Source of the DNA: Phlegmacium glaucopus
Taxonomy: Eukaryota > Basidiomycota > Agaricomycetes > Agaricales > Cortinariaceae
Assembly: GCA_015039465.1 (NCBI GenBank)
Contig: MU130494.1
Coordinates: forward strand, 132,651-196,650
Reading direction: 5' to 3'
Length of the DNA: 64,000 bases
Below are positions 1-11,276 of this stretch, one piece after another (position 1 is the first letter of the stretch; each line of letters starts with the position of its first letter). The notes beneath the pieces are model-generated. The model was given only the letters and a program-made list of their open reading frames with translations, ran no database searches and was not told the origin of the DNA. A program made the position numbers and the translations under genes.

Positions 1-152
1 ATAGGTAAAACCTTGTATTTATGTTTAGTCACCACAATATATAAGAGTTCCCCAGGACTCTAGTATGTACTCATCTTTAACCCACGGATTCCGGATTCCT
101 ACCAGGAACCTGCTACCTTAAAGGTTATTATTCATTTTATATCTTAAATATT

Positions 153-275
153 GTCAAGAAGTCAAGTCAAGTCAAGCTTGGCCAAGAAATTGTCAAGTCA
201 AGTCAAGTCCTTTTTGAATCAGTCAAGTCAAGAGTCAAGTCGTTTTTTACGACGACTTGACTTGACTTGACTTGA
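153..275. repeat. GTCAA short tandem repeat with inverted half
   Basis: Blocks of GTCAA run from about 153 to 240. They are followed by the reverse complement TTGAC repeated from about 247 to 275, so the two halves can pair as a long hairpin. No coding sequence is seen here. Confidence 0.85.
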
Positions 276-587
276 AACCGTAGTGATAAACATTGACGAC
301 TGTAGCGGTAAGCGCGGTATAAACATTCAGTTATACTGAAATGAAGGGTGATGTAAGTGAGGGAGACCAAAGAGGTGGTCAAGGGTTCAGTGTATACAAT
401 CGGGTGAAACAGGCAGAGTCTACCTTCGCGCTTGACAGTTTTACATGGCAGTATCTGGGTCGTCGCCTGATTCGACTACGACCCTTATACAGGAAGTAAC
501 TGGTTATTCGACTACGGGGATGTGTATACCCCCCATTACCCACGTCCACTCGTGATTAGCCCATGGGCTTGGTTAATAGATGAGTTT

Positions 588-930
588 TTAATCGGTCTTT
601 CGCCAAAGACCGACCCGCGAGCCCTATGGGGTCCTGGTCGGTCTTTTGTGTAAGACCCGACCCGTGAGCCCGTAAGCCCTATAGTGGGCTTATGGTCGGT
701 CTTTGACAGAAAAGACCGACCGGTAAGCCCTATGGTGGACTTATGGCTGGTCTTGTTTACCAAGACCGACGGCCACCCGCAAGCCCTATGTTGGGTTACT
801 GGTCGGTCTTTTGTGCAAGCCCGACCCACAAATCCTATAGGGGACTCTTGGTCGGTCTTTTACACAAAAGACCGGCCACGAGTCCTATAATAGACTTTTT
901 GTCGTTCTTTTGTACAAGACCGACCGTAAG
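588..930. repeat. tandem array of ~55-bp hairpin units (GGTCGGTCTT / AAGACCGACC)
   Basis: About seven units, spaced roughly 50-60 bp, each contain GGTCGGTCTT followed after a short loop by AAGACCGACC, so each unit is its own inverted repeat. Between units lies a variable AAGCCCTATAGTGGGCTTAT-like linker, itself partly palindromic. Reading frames across the array exist on both strands but are by-products of the repeat. Confidence 0.85.
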
Positions 931-1003
931 TCCGCTAGAACACTCTAGATCGGGTGATTACCCACGAAATCACTGGTAAAATGTGTTAAGTTCACCGAAC
1001 TAA

Positions 1004-1715
1004 CCAACCGGGGTCGAGTACATGTATGTCATTCCGATTGACCCAGTTTAAAAGTCAGGTTAATTTTTAGACCCCGGGTTAGCCTCCAGTAAGTTTATCA
1101 TTTCAATAGGTTTATGACTGGCTCAAAAAAGTTAAAAAATTCTTAAGACGGTCGAGTTAGCCAGCCGGGGTCGAGTACATGTATCACATTTCGGCTGAGA
1201 CAATTTTAAAGTTAGGTTAATTTTTAGACACCGGGTTAGACGTTGACTAAGTTTATTGTGTCCATACCTTTATGACTGGCTCAAAAAAGTTAAAAAATTT
1301 CTAACACGCCCGAATTAGCCAGCCGGGGTCGAGTACATGTATCACATTTCGGCTGAGACAGTTTTAAAGTTAGGTTAATTTGTAGACTCCGGGCTAGCCG
1401 TTGAGTAAGTTTATTGTGTCAATAGGTTTATGACTGGCTCAAAAAAGTTTAAAAATTTCTAAGACATCCGAGTTAGCCAGCCGGGGTCGAGTATATGTAT
1501 CACATTTCGGCTGAGACAGTTTTAAAGTTAGGTTCATTTGTAGACACCGGGCTAGCCGTTGAGTAAGTTTATTGTGTCAATAAGTTTATGACTGGCTCAA
1601 AAAAGTTAAAAAATTTCTAACACGCCCGAATTAGCCAGCCGGGGTCGAGTACATGTATCACATTTCGGCTGAGACAGTTTTAAAGTTAGTTTAATTTGTA
1701 GACACCGGGCTAGCC
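1004..1715. repeat. 158-bp satellite, five copies
   Basis: The block CCAGCCGGGGTCGAGTACAT recurs at 1004 (as CCAACC), 1161, 1319, 1477 and 1635, a period of 157-158 bp. Each unit carries ATGACTGGCTCAAAAAAGTT near its end and a run of T/A-rich sequence. The last copy is cut at about 1715. Copies differ by scattered substitutions. Confidence 0.9.
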
Positions 1716-1879
1716 ATGCTAATATATAACATAATCACATCATATGGTCATTATCTCCTTGCTCAATCATTGTTTTACTCCCAAAAGGACTTCCAAATCA
1801 TTTGTACATCACCAAAGAACCAATTTCCAGGAAACATGGATCAATATATAGGAATTTCTCATCCTCCAAGGACCTATCA

Positions 1880-2012
1880 GTTCAGCAGTTCAGTTCAGTT
1901 CGAACTGGATGAACTGCCAATTCTCCATATGCCTGAACTGAACTGAACTGAAAAGTTCAGTTCAGTTCAGTTCAGTCAGTTCAGGTTCAGTGAGTCAGTT
2001 CAGAACTGAACT
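1880..2012. repeat. TTCAG/CTGAA short tandem repeat with dyad symmetry
   Basis: GTTCAGTTCAG blocks alternate with GAACTGAACTG blocks, giving an imperfect hairpin. The repeat lies directly against the 5' truncation point of the copia pol fragment at about 2024, so it may mark the rearrangement junction. Confidence 0.8.
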
Positions 2013-2023
2013 TTGGCATCACT

Positions 2024-3403
2024 AGTTACAAAGCCAGATTTGTGGCTCAGGGGTTCTCGCAGGAAGCCGGGATCGATTACAATGAAACCTTCTCGCCTAC
2101 AGCAAAACTCACAGCTATCCGTATCATCGCCGCAATCGCTGTCCGAAATGATTGGGAGTTAGAACAGATGGACGTGGACGCAGCGTACTTAAATGCACCA
2201 CTTACAGAAGAAATATATATGAAACAACCAAAAGGGATGGAGACACCGGGGAAGGAGTCGATGGTCTGTTTGTTGAAACGGGCGATTTATGGGCTGAAAC
2301 AAGCAGGAAGGGAATGGTATAAGTACCTTTGCGATATCCTCAACAAGATGGGGTTCACACATTGTCAGGCTGAACACGCGGTATTTCATAAATATGCTCA
2401 TGAAGATGCTTTGATAATCGCCGTAGATGTCGACGACATAACGATCGCCGGTAGTTCTAAGGCCGCCATCGCAAACTTTAAAGAACAATTGGGAGGCAGG
2501 GTAAAGATTAAAGATCTAGGAGAACTTAAATGGATATTAGGTATTGAGGTAAAGAGGGATCGTACCAATCGTACGATTTCTTTCTCTCAATGCGCGTACA
2601 TTGACAAGATCATCACGCGTTTTGGTTTACAAGATGCGAAACCACTCGCTGTTCCCCTCGATCCCCACTCTCAACTCTCAAAACTACAGGAACCACTTAG
2701 CCCAGATCAAATAGACGGTATGAGAAATGTACCCTATCGCGAAGCAATCGGATCCCTCATGTATGTGGGACTCGGCACATGTCCTGATATTGCCTTCGCT
2801 ATCTCGTCGCTATCCAGATTTATGACGAATCCTGGTAGACCTCACTGGGAAGCGGTCAAGAGAGTGTTTCGGTACTTGAAAGGAACTAGGAATATCAAAT
2901 TAATGATAGGAGATAAGCAAAACGAGACAGAGAAAGGATTATTGGGATATACTGACTCAGATTGGGGTTCGCAGGAGCATCGCCATTCCATCACCGGATA
3001 TACCTTCCTAATCGATGGTGGCGCCGTTTCTTGGAGCTCGAAAAAGCAACCTGTCGTTGCTCTATCTTCAACAGAGGCTGAATACATCGCTACAGCGCAT
3101 TCGGCGAAGGAAGCCCTATGGATTCGTGCATTCCTTGGGGAAATTACGCGCCCCCTTTCTTGTCCCACTACCCTCCTCTGCGATAATCAGTCCGCTATAT
3201 CAATCTCCAAGAACGACGAATTCCATTCACGAACGAAACATATTGATATCCAATATCATTTTATCCGTGATGTAGTCGAAAAGGACCTTATCAAACTCAA
3301 TTACATACCTACGAACGAAAATCCTGCGGATATGCTTACGAAGGCTCTTACGCGACTCAAACTCGAACGTTTCCGACATGGAATTGGACTGCGTTTGGAT
3401 TAA
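2024..3403 (+). pseudogene. Ty1/copia pol, 5'-truncated (reverse transcriptase + RNase H)
   Basis: This open frame covers the reverse transcriptase and RNase H part of a Ty1/copia polyprotein; gag, protease and integrase are missing. Homology starts at about 2024 with SYKARFVAQGFSQ, typical of the copia RT N-terminus. There is no real ATG start; the frame enters from the TTCAG repeat. The catalytic VDVDD motif lies about 130 residues in. RNase H motifs GYTDSDWGS, SSTEAEYIA and HIDIQYHFIRD follow, and the frame ends with a normal stop at 3401-3403. A purine tract AAGGAAGGG follows, then the LTR. The frame itself is undamaged, so the truncation is probably not very old. The product could not transpose alone. 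Confidence 0.93.
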
Positions 3404-3410
3404 GGAAGGG

Positions 3411-3597
3411 TGTTGAAATATAATAAGATTGTTATTTAATCCGTGACGCAGTCACTTGTCGTTGCACACATATAGCTATGTTTGTGACGTTTGTGACCTC
3501 TCAGTGATACTACTACTTCACTGAGAGGTATGCCTGTCGTTTTCTCTTATATATATATACTCACATATTATTAGACTTTCGTATTAGGTACATAACA
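3411..3597 (+). mobile_element. copia 3' LTR
   Basis: The LTR starts TGTTGAAAT directly after the polypurine tract and ends at ACATAACA (TG...CA), about 187 bp. It contains a perfect 10-bp-stem hairpin (CTCTCAGTGA...TCACTGAGAG) at about 3498-3527 and a TATATATATA tract. A second, slightly altered copy of the hairpin plus ACTTTCGTATTAG follows at 3602-3643, just outside the LTR. The 3' boundary is by TG/CA rule only, as the 5' LTR is not in the window. Confidence 0.7.
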
Positions 3598-4409
3598 ATG
3601 CTATCAGTGATACTACTACTTCACTGAGAGACTTTCGTATTAGCTGCGCTAAACAACAATGGAAAGAAACAGTGCGAAATTTGACCGGAGAAAGCCAAGG
3701 TGGACGAAACCTCCCATAGAAAAGGCCATCCCAAAACAAAAGTGTCCAATTTTGTTGATGATAGCGAGGAGGAGGGTAAGGATGAGGAGGAAGAAGAAGT
3801 GGATGGAATGGTCAAACCACCTATTTAGGAATCATCCCTGCCAAGTGTGGAAAACAATCTACACTAGTATTGAGAACGAGGTTCGTTGCGGCGTTTGCTG
3901 AACAATGATTAACTCACCTTTCAAGCTTCAAGTTCAGCGATCTGATTTGCAACAAGCACTGGAATAACGAAACATATGACCACTCTTGTGCCATCCACTG
4001 AGATCGTCACGAAGTTAGTCTGTCCATTGTTGTTATAGACAGGTCGAGATTGGCAAGATTGGCAACCCATTTTGACTTTACTTTAACGCTCGTAGCCGTG
4101 CACGGATTCGTCAAGAATGGCAAGATTGGCACAACAAAGCCACAACACAATCACAACAATCTAATAATAAGACATCATTGTGGGAAAAACTAGACCAGAT
4201 GGAGTTCAAGGAGCGCCTGATTCAAAAGGCTTTGAACCGTTTCTTTAATTAATTTTATTTTTAACAATGGAAAATATTAACAACTTCAAGTCCCTATAGT
4301 ACTAACAAGTTCTTCCCCATAAACCCAGTGCAGCTTTCTTTAGAGCTCGAAGATGAGCGACTCGGTTCTTTTGAGGGGTTAGAAGTGCCAGTGAGTGAGC
4401 GTCTTGGTG

Positions 4410-4570
4410 AGCGTTACTATGGGTACCAGCGGTGTTGAATTTGAACATAGTAATTGAATTTCATTTTCTAATTATTTTCCTCTGCGTCAATCCACTCCGG
4501 TATCCTCCGGGATCTTTTAAGATACATCTTGGTCATGTAATACAAAAATATGAAGAAAATCTATCAATCG
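4410..4570 (+). repeat. inverted duplication, left copy
   Basis: This segment is the reverse complement of 6286-6419, with a few substitutions and a ~22-bp extra block near 4498-4520. The two copies are 1.7 kb apart in opposite orientation. In the right copy one frame reads YEWIDAEENNIQLLCSNS, so the repeat may derive from a coding segment. Confidence 0.85.
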
Positions 4571-6285
4571 CATTAAGAAAACAGAAATGATAAAAGAAAA
4601 CAAGAATGATATGATCTGAACAGATAGAAACAGATAGAATGTAATATACGAGCACTGGCAGCTCCCAGCAAATACAATTTCCACACCCAATTTACGACCC
4701 ATTCCACTGAATTTCCACATCCCAGCAGACCTAGCCTATTCATTGTAGCTTACATTGGAGGTGCCCCACCCTTTTGCGAGTTCCCCATGTCGAGATTCTC
4801 TTTACGTAGCTAAGCGGTAGCTTTGCAAATGCCTGAAAAGACATTAGAAAATCTGTTTTGACCCTTTCGAGAGATGACAACTTGAAAACGCACAGCTTTT
4901 TTCTTGTCGGTAAGGCCTCAAACACTTCTTTAGCTTCCCTTTTGGAGACCCGTTTACGCACTTGACATTGACCGAAAAGGTTCCTAGAATCCTAGAAGTC
5001 CGAGTCCCAGTAAGATAATGACGATCTGAATTAGACAAAATGACTTGGAAACTGTGACTCACAGTGCCGAAAAACTTGTAAAGAGTGCCAAATTTTCTGA
5101 CTGCTTCAACAAGGAATCTGAGTCGACTACATTGGTGGGTTTACCGGCATGATTTTCGGGCAAGTTGAGCTGCCAGTGGTCCTTGAGGGCAGAAACTCAT
5201 GACTCGGACAAATTGAAACCATACCACCAATTACAGGAATAGGTCAGGTTGAATAGTCACAGTAGTATATCACCACTAAACGGAAGGAAGGAGAAAAATG
5301 TCAAACATGGAAAATAACAGGAAATGAGTTAAAAAGGAGAAGGGAAGGAAGAAAGAGGATACCAGGGGTGTACACGGACAGAGGCTTATTTGAATCCATT
5401 TCAACCAGCCAATATCTGTCTGTATCTGTTGAGGGCTGTTAGCTGGGTACTCTCATTGGTTTGGAATGCAAATGTAAGATAGCAAAAGAAGGCCAAGAGA
5501 AGAACTTACGCGATGTGCGTGGACTATTTTCACACTGAAATCCATTCGTTGGCATGGTGAGTGGTCCTCAGCAAGAAATCGACAGAGGAGAACAGATAGC
5601 GGGAAGATAGCGGGAAGTATCAACAGAGGGATCTTCCCGGCAAGCTCACACATGACCACGCCAGATTTGGGAAGTGCGGGTTTTCACTGGGCATCAAAGC
5701 CCACTTCGATGCCAGCCCATCCCTTCGTGATTTACCTTGCTTTTCAGGCTTATTCAACCGGGCTACAAGGCGACGACCCCGCGAACTCGAAAATCAATTC
5801 TCTATGGCTTCGACTTCTCACAATACCCTCCCTCAGCAACGACTCGGAGACCACTGTCAACAAACCTACTGAACACACTGTGGCCCAGTGTCCACCGGCA
5901 CAGTGGCACTTCATATGAGCAATCTCCACTATATAATTTCAATTTCAATTTCGTATAACTTTGACTTGATAATAGCCCACATCGTTATACCCATTACATA
6001 GTATAGTTTTTGTCGAGTACTTCCTTGCTGCTGTCAATTTGAACTTTCGCCAATTGAAATTTGGTGTGACATATTCGTGACAAATGTGCTAAAATGCATT
6101 TGCGACTCTCTCTGTCAGGCGACATGCACCGGCAATGTAAAATATAGGCATGACCATGTTGTAGTAACTTTTCAGAACCTCCATGAACTTTTCCGGAAGT
6201 CGGGGGTGCATTCTGTATCCTCAGAGTACAAATTCACTTTCAAAACACTGACCCATCAAACCGGCTGATGATCCTCAATACTTCC

Positions 6286-6419
6286 ATATTGATAGATTTT
6301 CTTCATATTTTTGTATTACATGACCAAGATGTATGAGTGGATTGACGCAGAGGAAAATAATATTCAACTACTATGTTCAAATTCAACACCGCTGGTACCC
6401 AATAGTATAGTGAGCGCTG
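6286..6419 (-). repeat. inverted duplication, right copy
   Basis: Partner of 4410-4570. Shared landmarks are the block with CTTCATATTTTTGTATTACA and the block with CAACACCGCTGGTACCCAA, read here on the plus strand and on the minus strand in the left copy. Confidence 0.85.
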
Positions 6420-6480
6420 CAGGGATCGATTGCCGGTTGCCGCGTTGCCGACTGCAAGTAGATGACTATCATAGCAGGTT

Positions 6481-6735
6481 GCGGCCAATTTGGCCGCTAG
6501 ATTCATTACATACTTCGGCCCAAATCATTGTAAAACACGTAAAACGGGTGATTGCTATCATGAAGGGGACACCCAATTGGCCGCAATCTAGGGAAACTTT
6601 AAAATGCGGCCAAATTGGCTGCTAGATTCATGATTGCTATCATATTGAAAACATACGGCCCAATTGGCCGCATTTTATGAATCTAGGGAAACTCTAAAAT
6701 GCGGCCAAATTGGCCGCTAGATTCATGATTGTTGT
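6481..6735. repeat. cluster of GCGGCCAAATTGGCCGC palindromes
   Basis: Palindromes of the form GCGGCCAA(A/T)TTGGCCGC occur at 6481-6497, 6606-6622 (one mismatch), about 6657-6672 and 6701-6717. They are joined by CTAGATTCATGATTG or TGAATCTAGGGAAACT. The block 6587-6640 is repeated at 6681-6735. The same palindrome defines three larger repeats at 10.8, 13.4 and 55.6 kb. Confidence 0.85.
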
Positions 6736-6984
6736 GGAAGCCTCGTTGTGATGCGTGACGTGAACGATCGGTCGAAATAGTACAGTACTGGGAATATCAG
6801 GGTCCCTGCAATAAAATATGAGACAACAGTTGCCAGTATGTAACGATGACCCCAGTTAGTGGACAAGCGGCGATCTTGTCCTTTGTTTTTTCACTTGACC
6901 CTGGAAGTTATACAAAGAAAGACGGAAAGGTGCGGCCGAAAATGTTTCCTATCTGGTAGGTACACAAATTCTTGGAAGCCTATA

Positions 6985-7672
6985 CAGTTGCGGACAAACA
7001 AAGGCAACCAATTTGATATCTCGATAACGAGAATTTTCTGGGCAAAACAGATGCCAGATTTGAATCCAGACACTCAAAATACGTCTAAAAACACTCTTCC
7101 TGTGAGGTTCCCACGAGATTTTGGTGGCGCCAAATTTTTTGGCCAAAAAATCAAAAGATTTTGGCATTTTTGGTCATGTTTCACACGGTTGTCAGGTACA
7201 AAATCACCATCCCCAGACTATAAAATAATACTTAATTTAAACTAATATAATAAATTATAAATACTCACATTTTGATTGGATTTAATTCCCAATGGAATTT
7301 TGGAAGGAAAATGCATTCCTGATCTTGGGACTTAATGAACATTTTTGAGCATTGGGTGACCTTTTGGGGGGATTTTGTGGAATTTATTATGAAGGAACAA
7401 CTTGATACAATTTTACGAGTTTGTGGGATTGAATCCTGTTTATCAATAGCTATCTAAAAATGGATTTTCCGAGATTTTAGCGATTTTTTTTGGGTGACGC
7501 CAAAATTTTTGACACATTTTTGGCAAAAACTTGCAGTATAAAAATTCTGCTCGTGCAAATCATTACTGTAGGTGTATTCCTATATGTTTCTGTGTGTTTT
7601 GTAATTTTTACATATATCTGCCCCCCAGTAAAAATGGCGTGGAAAATTGGTTGGCTTTGCTTGTCCGCAACT
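6985..7672. mobile_element. Tc1/mariner-like non-autonomous DNA element (688 bp)
   Basis: The ends are inverted repeats beginning CAGTTGCGGACAA; about 30 bp match with two mismatches (6985-7014 against 7643-7672). Both ends are flanked by TA, the target duplication of Tc1/mariner transposons. The interior has no transposase frame. It contains AT-rich short hairpins around TTTGGCCAAAA. A related but degraded interior lies at about 10980-11170, and a similar single end at about 29934-29958. Confidence 0.75.
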
Positions 7673-7892
7673 GTACCTGGCGGGAAAGTCGTACCCTCGA
7701 TCTCACCTAGCAAAAGGGGTTAATAATCCTTCAGATCAGATCCCTATCTCAATGGGACCTTGGTTTCGGTCGACGATCCTATTCTTCTGATTATGGGACC
7801 CATAGAAGCCTCCTGAACATTGGGGTGCCTCGATAAAAGGGAGGTTTCTACCTCCAAAACCTGATTCCATATGTTTTCCTGTCACTTTGCAG

Positions 7893-9597
7893 ATGAGGAA
7901 GGTCTCTGAGCAGCGTTACTCATGCCCTTACACCTCCGCCAGCCCCCAGCAGCACGGATTCGTCTGCTTGTCCACAACTCTTGATGAACTCTCTTATACG
8001 CCTTCCCAAGAGGAAAAAACTCGCGACGCTGAGCAGATTGTAGCAACTGGTAGGAAGAGCTGGAAGACTCTGAGAGGCAAAGGAGAAGCTGTTTGGCCGC
8101 CACTATTGTAAGTAATATCTTTTTTTTAATAAAAACTCAAGCTACTCGTGTTTTTTTTTTCTAATCGTTCAACAGGGAAGCAGCATTAATTGAAGGTGCC
8201 TATCACTATTTCGAATAAACACCGAATGCAAACTACAATAACACACCTCTTTGTAGCTTTGGAAAAATACCAACTGGAAGCCGTTGGATCAAAAGGAGCC
8301 CAGAAATCTGGACGCTTCCCCATGCGGAATCGATTCGTGTCGGATTATATTTATGAAACCACGAGCAAGTATAGGACGCCAAAGCAAGTCAGTAGTCGCC
8401 TCCAACAGCTGCGGGATACCTGTAAAGGAGACAAAAGTACGCAAATGCAACACGGGGGGAAAAAAAAAGACCTGTATCCACTAACTATTCTTAGTTCTTC
8501 AGCTGATCTCACATCGAGGTACCCTAGACTGTCAAATCACAGGATCTCAATCAGATGGTAGTATCCGAGCGTCTGTAACGCCGCCCCCTTCTCCAACGCC
8601 GACCTTCATCTACGTGCAGGTATCTTTGCATAAGGAGTTGAGGCCCTGTCCCGTTCCCACCATCCGCTTCATAGAGAACGACTCCGTGAATCCCCATATA
8701 ATCAAACTCTCACCACGGCCTTATGTTGACCCCAAAATAAAAGCCTCGTCTTGTTCAATCCTTGCCTGCCTATCGGGGACGGTCGAGTTTCCTTCTCCTT
8801 ATGCCCTGGTATTACAGTCGACCTTTCATGTCTACTTGAACGACTCCCCTACCCCACTACACTCGGAAACTGCCCCTTTAAAATGTCTTTCGTCGCCAAT
8901 CCAATGGTTGTACAGTTCGGAGATTGCACCAGACTTCTGGAATACTCTCTGTTCCAGTCCTGGTAAGTTAATCCTTCCATATTCTCTCATCTTTTTTTTT
9001 TTTGGTCAATGCGATTACATAGATTTAATGCAATATACCATCCTTCAATGTCTGAAGCCAATTCCTGAAGCTCATTCTGATAGTATCGCTGAATCCAGCC
9101 GGCCTGTTTTCATTGCCTACAGGTTTGCTTTTCAAGAACCTGCTATACCGACAAACTTTAATACGGTGACACCATCCACATACTCAGTGGTGTCATATCC
9201 ATCAACACTAACCCATAACCAGGTGAGCTGTCCCTCTCTAAACACCATATCTTTTGAAACCGCTCTAATTTCATATTATTTCTTCCCATAGCCAGAATGG
9301 AGAGTGCCACCGGAAGATGTAGACACCATGATCAACTATGCTCTGCCGAATCAGCAGACAGGGACGTCTTTTAGTGTACCACCACCTCCACTGCCGGCAC
9401 CACTCACGGAAAGTTCTGTGTACAACGCTAGCCAACCCCCTCTCATGCCAATACAAAGACATGACTATCCTGTGTCCATCCACAGCCATCCTCAGCCGAA
9501 TTATTACTGCTCTAATTCAACCTCAAGTCCCGGTTCCTGGTCTAATGAGCAGAACTCGGGCCAGCAGCTGGGCCAATATTGGCAGCAGCGACATTAG
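7893..9597 (+). CDS. TEA/ATTS-domain transcription factor (six exons)
   Basis: This is a TEA/ATTS DNA-binding protein, the family of AbaA, Tec1 and TEAD, expected to act in the nucleus on developmental genes. Exons by eye: 7893-8107, 8176-8195, 8257-8436, 8543-8962, 9023-9222, 9292-9597; all junctions keep frame and give 446 aa. Introns are 60-106 bp with GT-AG ends. The TEA domain spans about residues 60-140: VWPPLLEAALIEALEKYQ is assembled across three exons, then RFPMRNRFVSDYI and the recognition helix TPKQVSSRLQQL. The C-terminal half is Pro/Ser-rich and ends with a Gln-rich tail. The ATG at 7893 follows TTTGCAG, which also looks like an acceptor, so an upstream exon is possible. Which developmental process it controls cannot be told. 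Confidence 0.88.
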
Positions 9598-9789
9598 GTT
9601 TTTTTTTCATTCACTCCACTATGGCTTTTCTTCTTTCTCTTTTCTGCTGGACCATCTGTCAGACTATTTTCACATCCGGGACAATTGTTCTGCATTGCAA
9701 TCCGTCCTTGAATACGAAGTAAATTGTATATATCCCTCATGTTGTTTCCTCCGCCTTTCAATCAACTTTCCTTTCCCTGAGTATGGAAA

Positions 9790-10326
9790 ATTCGGCTCTC
9801 TGACTCGTCTTCACCGTTCTGAGCCTGAGCCCCACGAGCGAGCACGACAGGCACGAATACTCCGCCGCCGCCCCCACCGCCTTTATCTATGTCGGAGGGA
9901 ATTGCTCCCAAATCCACGTGCTGGGACCCCTTGGCAGAGGCTCTGGTCTACCCAAGAGGACCGTGCATTCATCACCACCATGGGATTCGACGTTGCGACC
10001 TTTAGGAAACTTTTGGAAGGGCCTGAAGGGTTCGGAGGGCGGTGGGAAACGATGCCATTCCACGAAACGACGTGAGCCGTGCTGGCGGTGCGCGAGGCCA
10101 CAGACGTTCTTTAGATGGGGCAGGGGCTTTGGGCATCCTCCACTACTTGGGATCAGCCATGCGTGAAGTGAGCCTTCAACAGATCTTTGCTCTCACGCCA
10201 ACCATGCTTTCCAGATATCTGGAATTTGCAGAAGAGATCTTGCATGAGACCCTGCTTTTGCTTGATGAAGCCTCGATTCGCATGCCTAACTCGGTTTCTC
10301 AATTTGAGCACCTCTCCGACCGATAG
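9790..10326 (+). pseudogene. PIF/Harbinger-like DDE transposase, broken 5' fragment
   Basis: The reading matches the N-terminal half of the DDE_4 (PIF/Harbinger-like) transposases common in basidiomycetes. Motifs are RELLPNPRAGTPWQRLW, FITTMGFDVATFRKLL and, in another frame, RSLDGAGALGILHYLGSAM, SLQQIFALTPTMLSRYL. The two halves are in different frames, with the shift at about 10050-10075, so the gene is dead. It ends at about 10320, exactly where a foldback sequence begins, before any catalytic DDE residues. It lies between the TEA and FYVE genes in the same orientation. Confidence 0.8.
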
Positions 10327-10384
10327 AATAACCGCTCGATGTTTCACCTCTGAAATTTTCCGAATCCGTGTAGGGCAGCTTGTC
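10322..10384 (-). repeat. foldback arm, left
   Basis: Reverse complement of 10666-10747 apart from a 17-bp block missing here. Shared core: GGACAAGCTGCCC, ATTCGGAAAATTTCAGAGG and a CGAGCGGTTATTC-like end. A third copy is at 55501-55583. This arm truncates the transposase fragment before it. Confidence 0.85.
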
Positions 10385-10665
10385 CTCCTCGTCGTACAGG
10401 TCACTGACGATCCGGAGAGACATGGTAAACAAAGGAAAGACGCGTTACAAGAACGCGATGCTCTTGGTTTGAAAGCAGACATTCACACGAGTTCTTGATG
10501 CTGACATAACTTAATAAAATTATATCTGAAATCTGGCTACGGGAAGTGGCCTGGAATTTAGAATGAAATCTGAAATTCCAGATTCCTACGGGAAGTCATC
10601 CAATAAAGGTGTATGCATCAAGCGCTCATAAATAAAATTATTGTATTATCGGAACTGGCTCTCTG

Positions 10666-10747
10666 GACAAGCTGCCCTACATCGTTTCCGGCACTAATGG
10701 GATTCGGAAAATTTCAGAGGCGAAACATCAAGCGGTTTATTCTATCG
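10666..10747 (+). repeat. foldback arm, right
   Basis: Inverted partner of 10322-10384 with about 280 bp between the arms. It runs directly into the GGCC-palindrome repeat at 10756. The same order (this arm, then the GGCC repeat) is found at 55501-55765, so the two form one dispersed unit. Confidence 0.85.
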
Positions 10748-10755
10748 GGATCGTC

Positions 10756-10976
10756 CTAATCTAGCGGCCAATTTGGCCGCATTTTATTACTAGATCAATC
10801 ATTCTCTGACTCATTTTCTTTGGCCCCTGAAATTTTTATCATTTTCGGCCAACTTGGCCGCGTTTCTTAGTTTCTCGGCCAATTTGGCCGCATTTTACAT
10901 TCAGTCGTTCTCGTAATTATACTATTACTAGCTCAATGAATCTAGCGGCCAAATTGGCCGCATTTTATTCAGGGTT
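10756..10976 (+). repeat. GGCC-palindrome dispersed repeat, copy 1
   Basis: About 220 bp. It begins and ends with a direct copy of AATCTAGCGGCCAA..TTGGCCGCATTTTA, and has two inner palindromes (CGGCCAACTTGGCCG, CGGCCAATTTGGCCG). Between them are ATTCTCTGACTCATTTTC and TGGCCCCTGAAATTTTTATC. No coding frame. Confidence 0.85.
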
Positions 10977-11276
10977 TCACATTGATTTGCGCACAAGCAA
11001 AATCAACAATTTTGGTATCTCGGCAACCAGGCAAAATTCTGACATGCTGTTTTCAGATTCTTGTTCAGATTCTTGAAATACGTCGAAAAAAACATCTCTT
11101 GAAGTTTTTCCATCGAGCCGTTGAAAACGGCCAAATTTTTGGCCTAAATCAGTGATTTTTTTTCGTACATAAATATCTATTTTGGGTTGACAACGAAAGG
11201 CTTTATATCCGTGATCTTGAGTGAATAAATAGTAATACTCCTGTTTTTCAATTGCAACCCCATGCATATGGCGGCC

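Larger units (their letters stand above)
3644..6980. other. 3.3 kb without a supported gene
   Basis: Only short frames occur here and none shows a recognisable domain or a convincing exon-intron pattern. The stretch does hold an inverted duplication (4410-4570 against 6286-6419) and a cluster of GGCC palindromes (6481-6735), listed separately. A small acidic stretch near 3700-3820 (DDSEEEGKDEEEEE in one frame) could be a gene remnant. Confidence 0.6.

Noticed and set aside
3659..3901. 80-codon basic plus frame
   Set aside because: The neighbouring frame is acidic and low-complexity; neither has a domain or support from splicing.
5652..5958. Overlapping 70-90-codon plus frames
   Set aside because: Composition not distinctive, no conserved motif, no intron signals that extend them.
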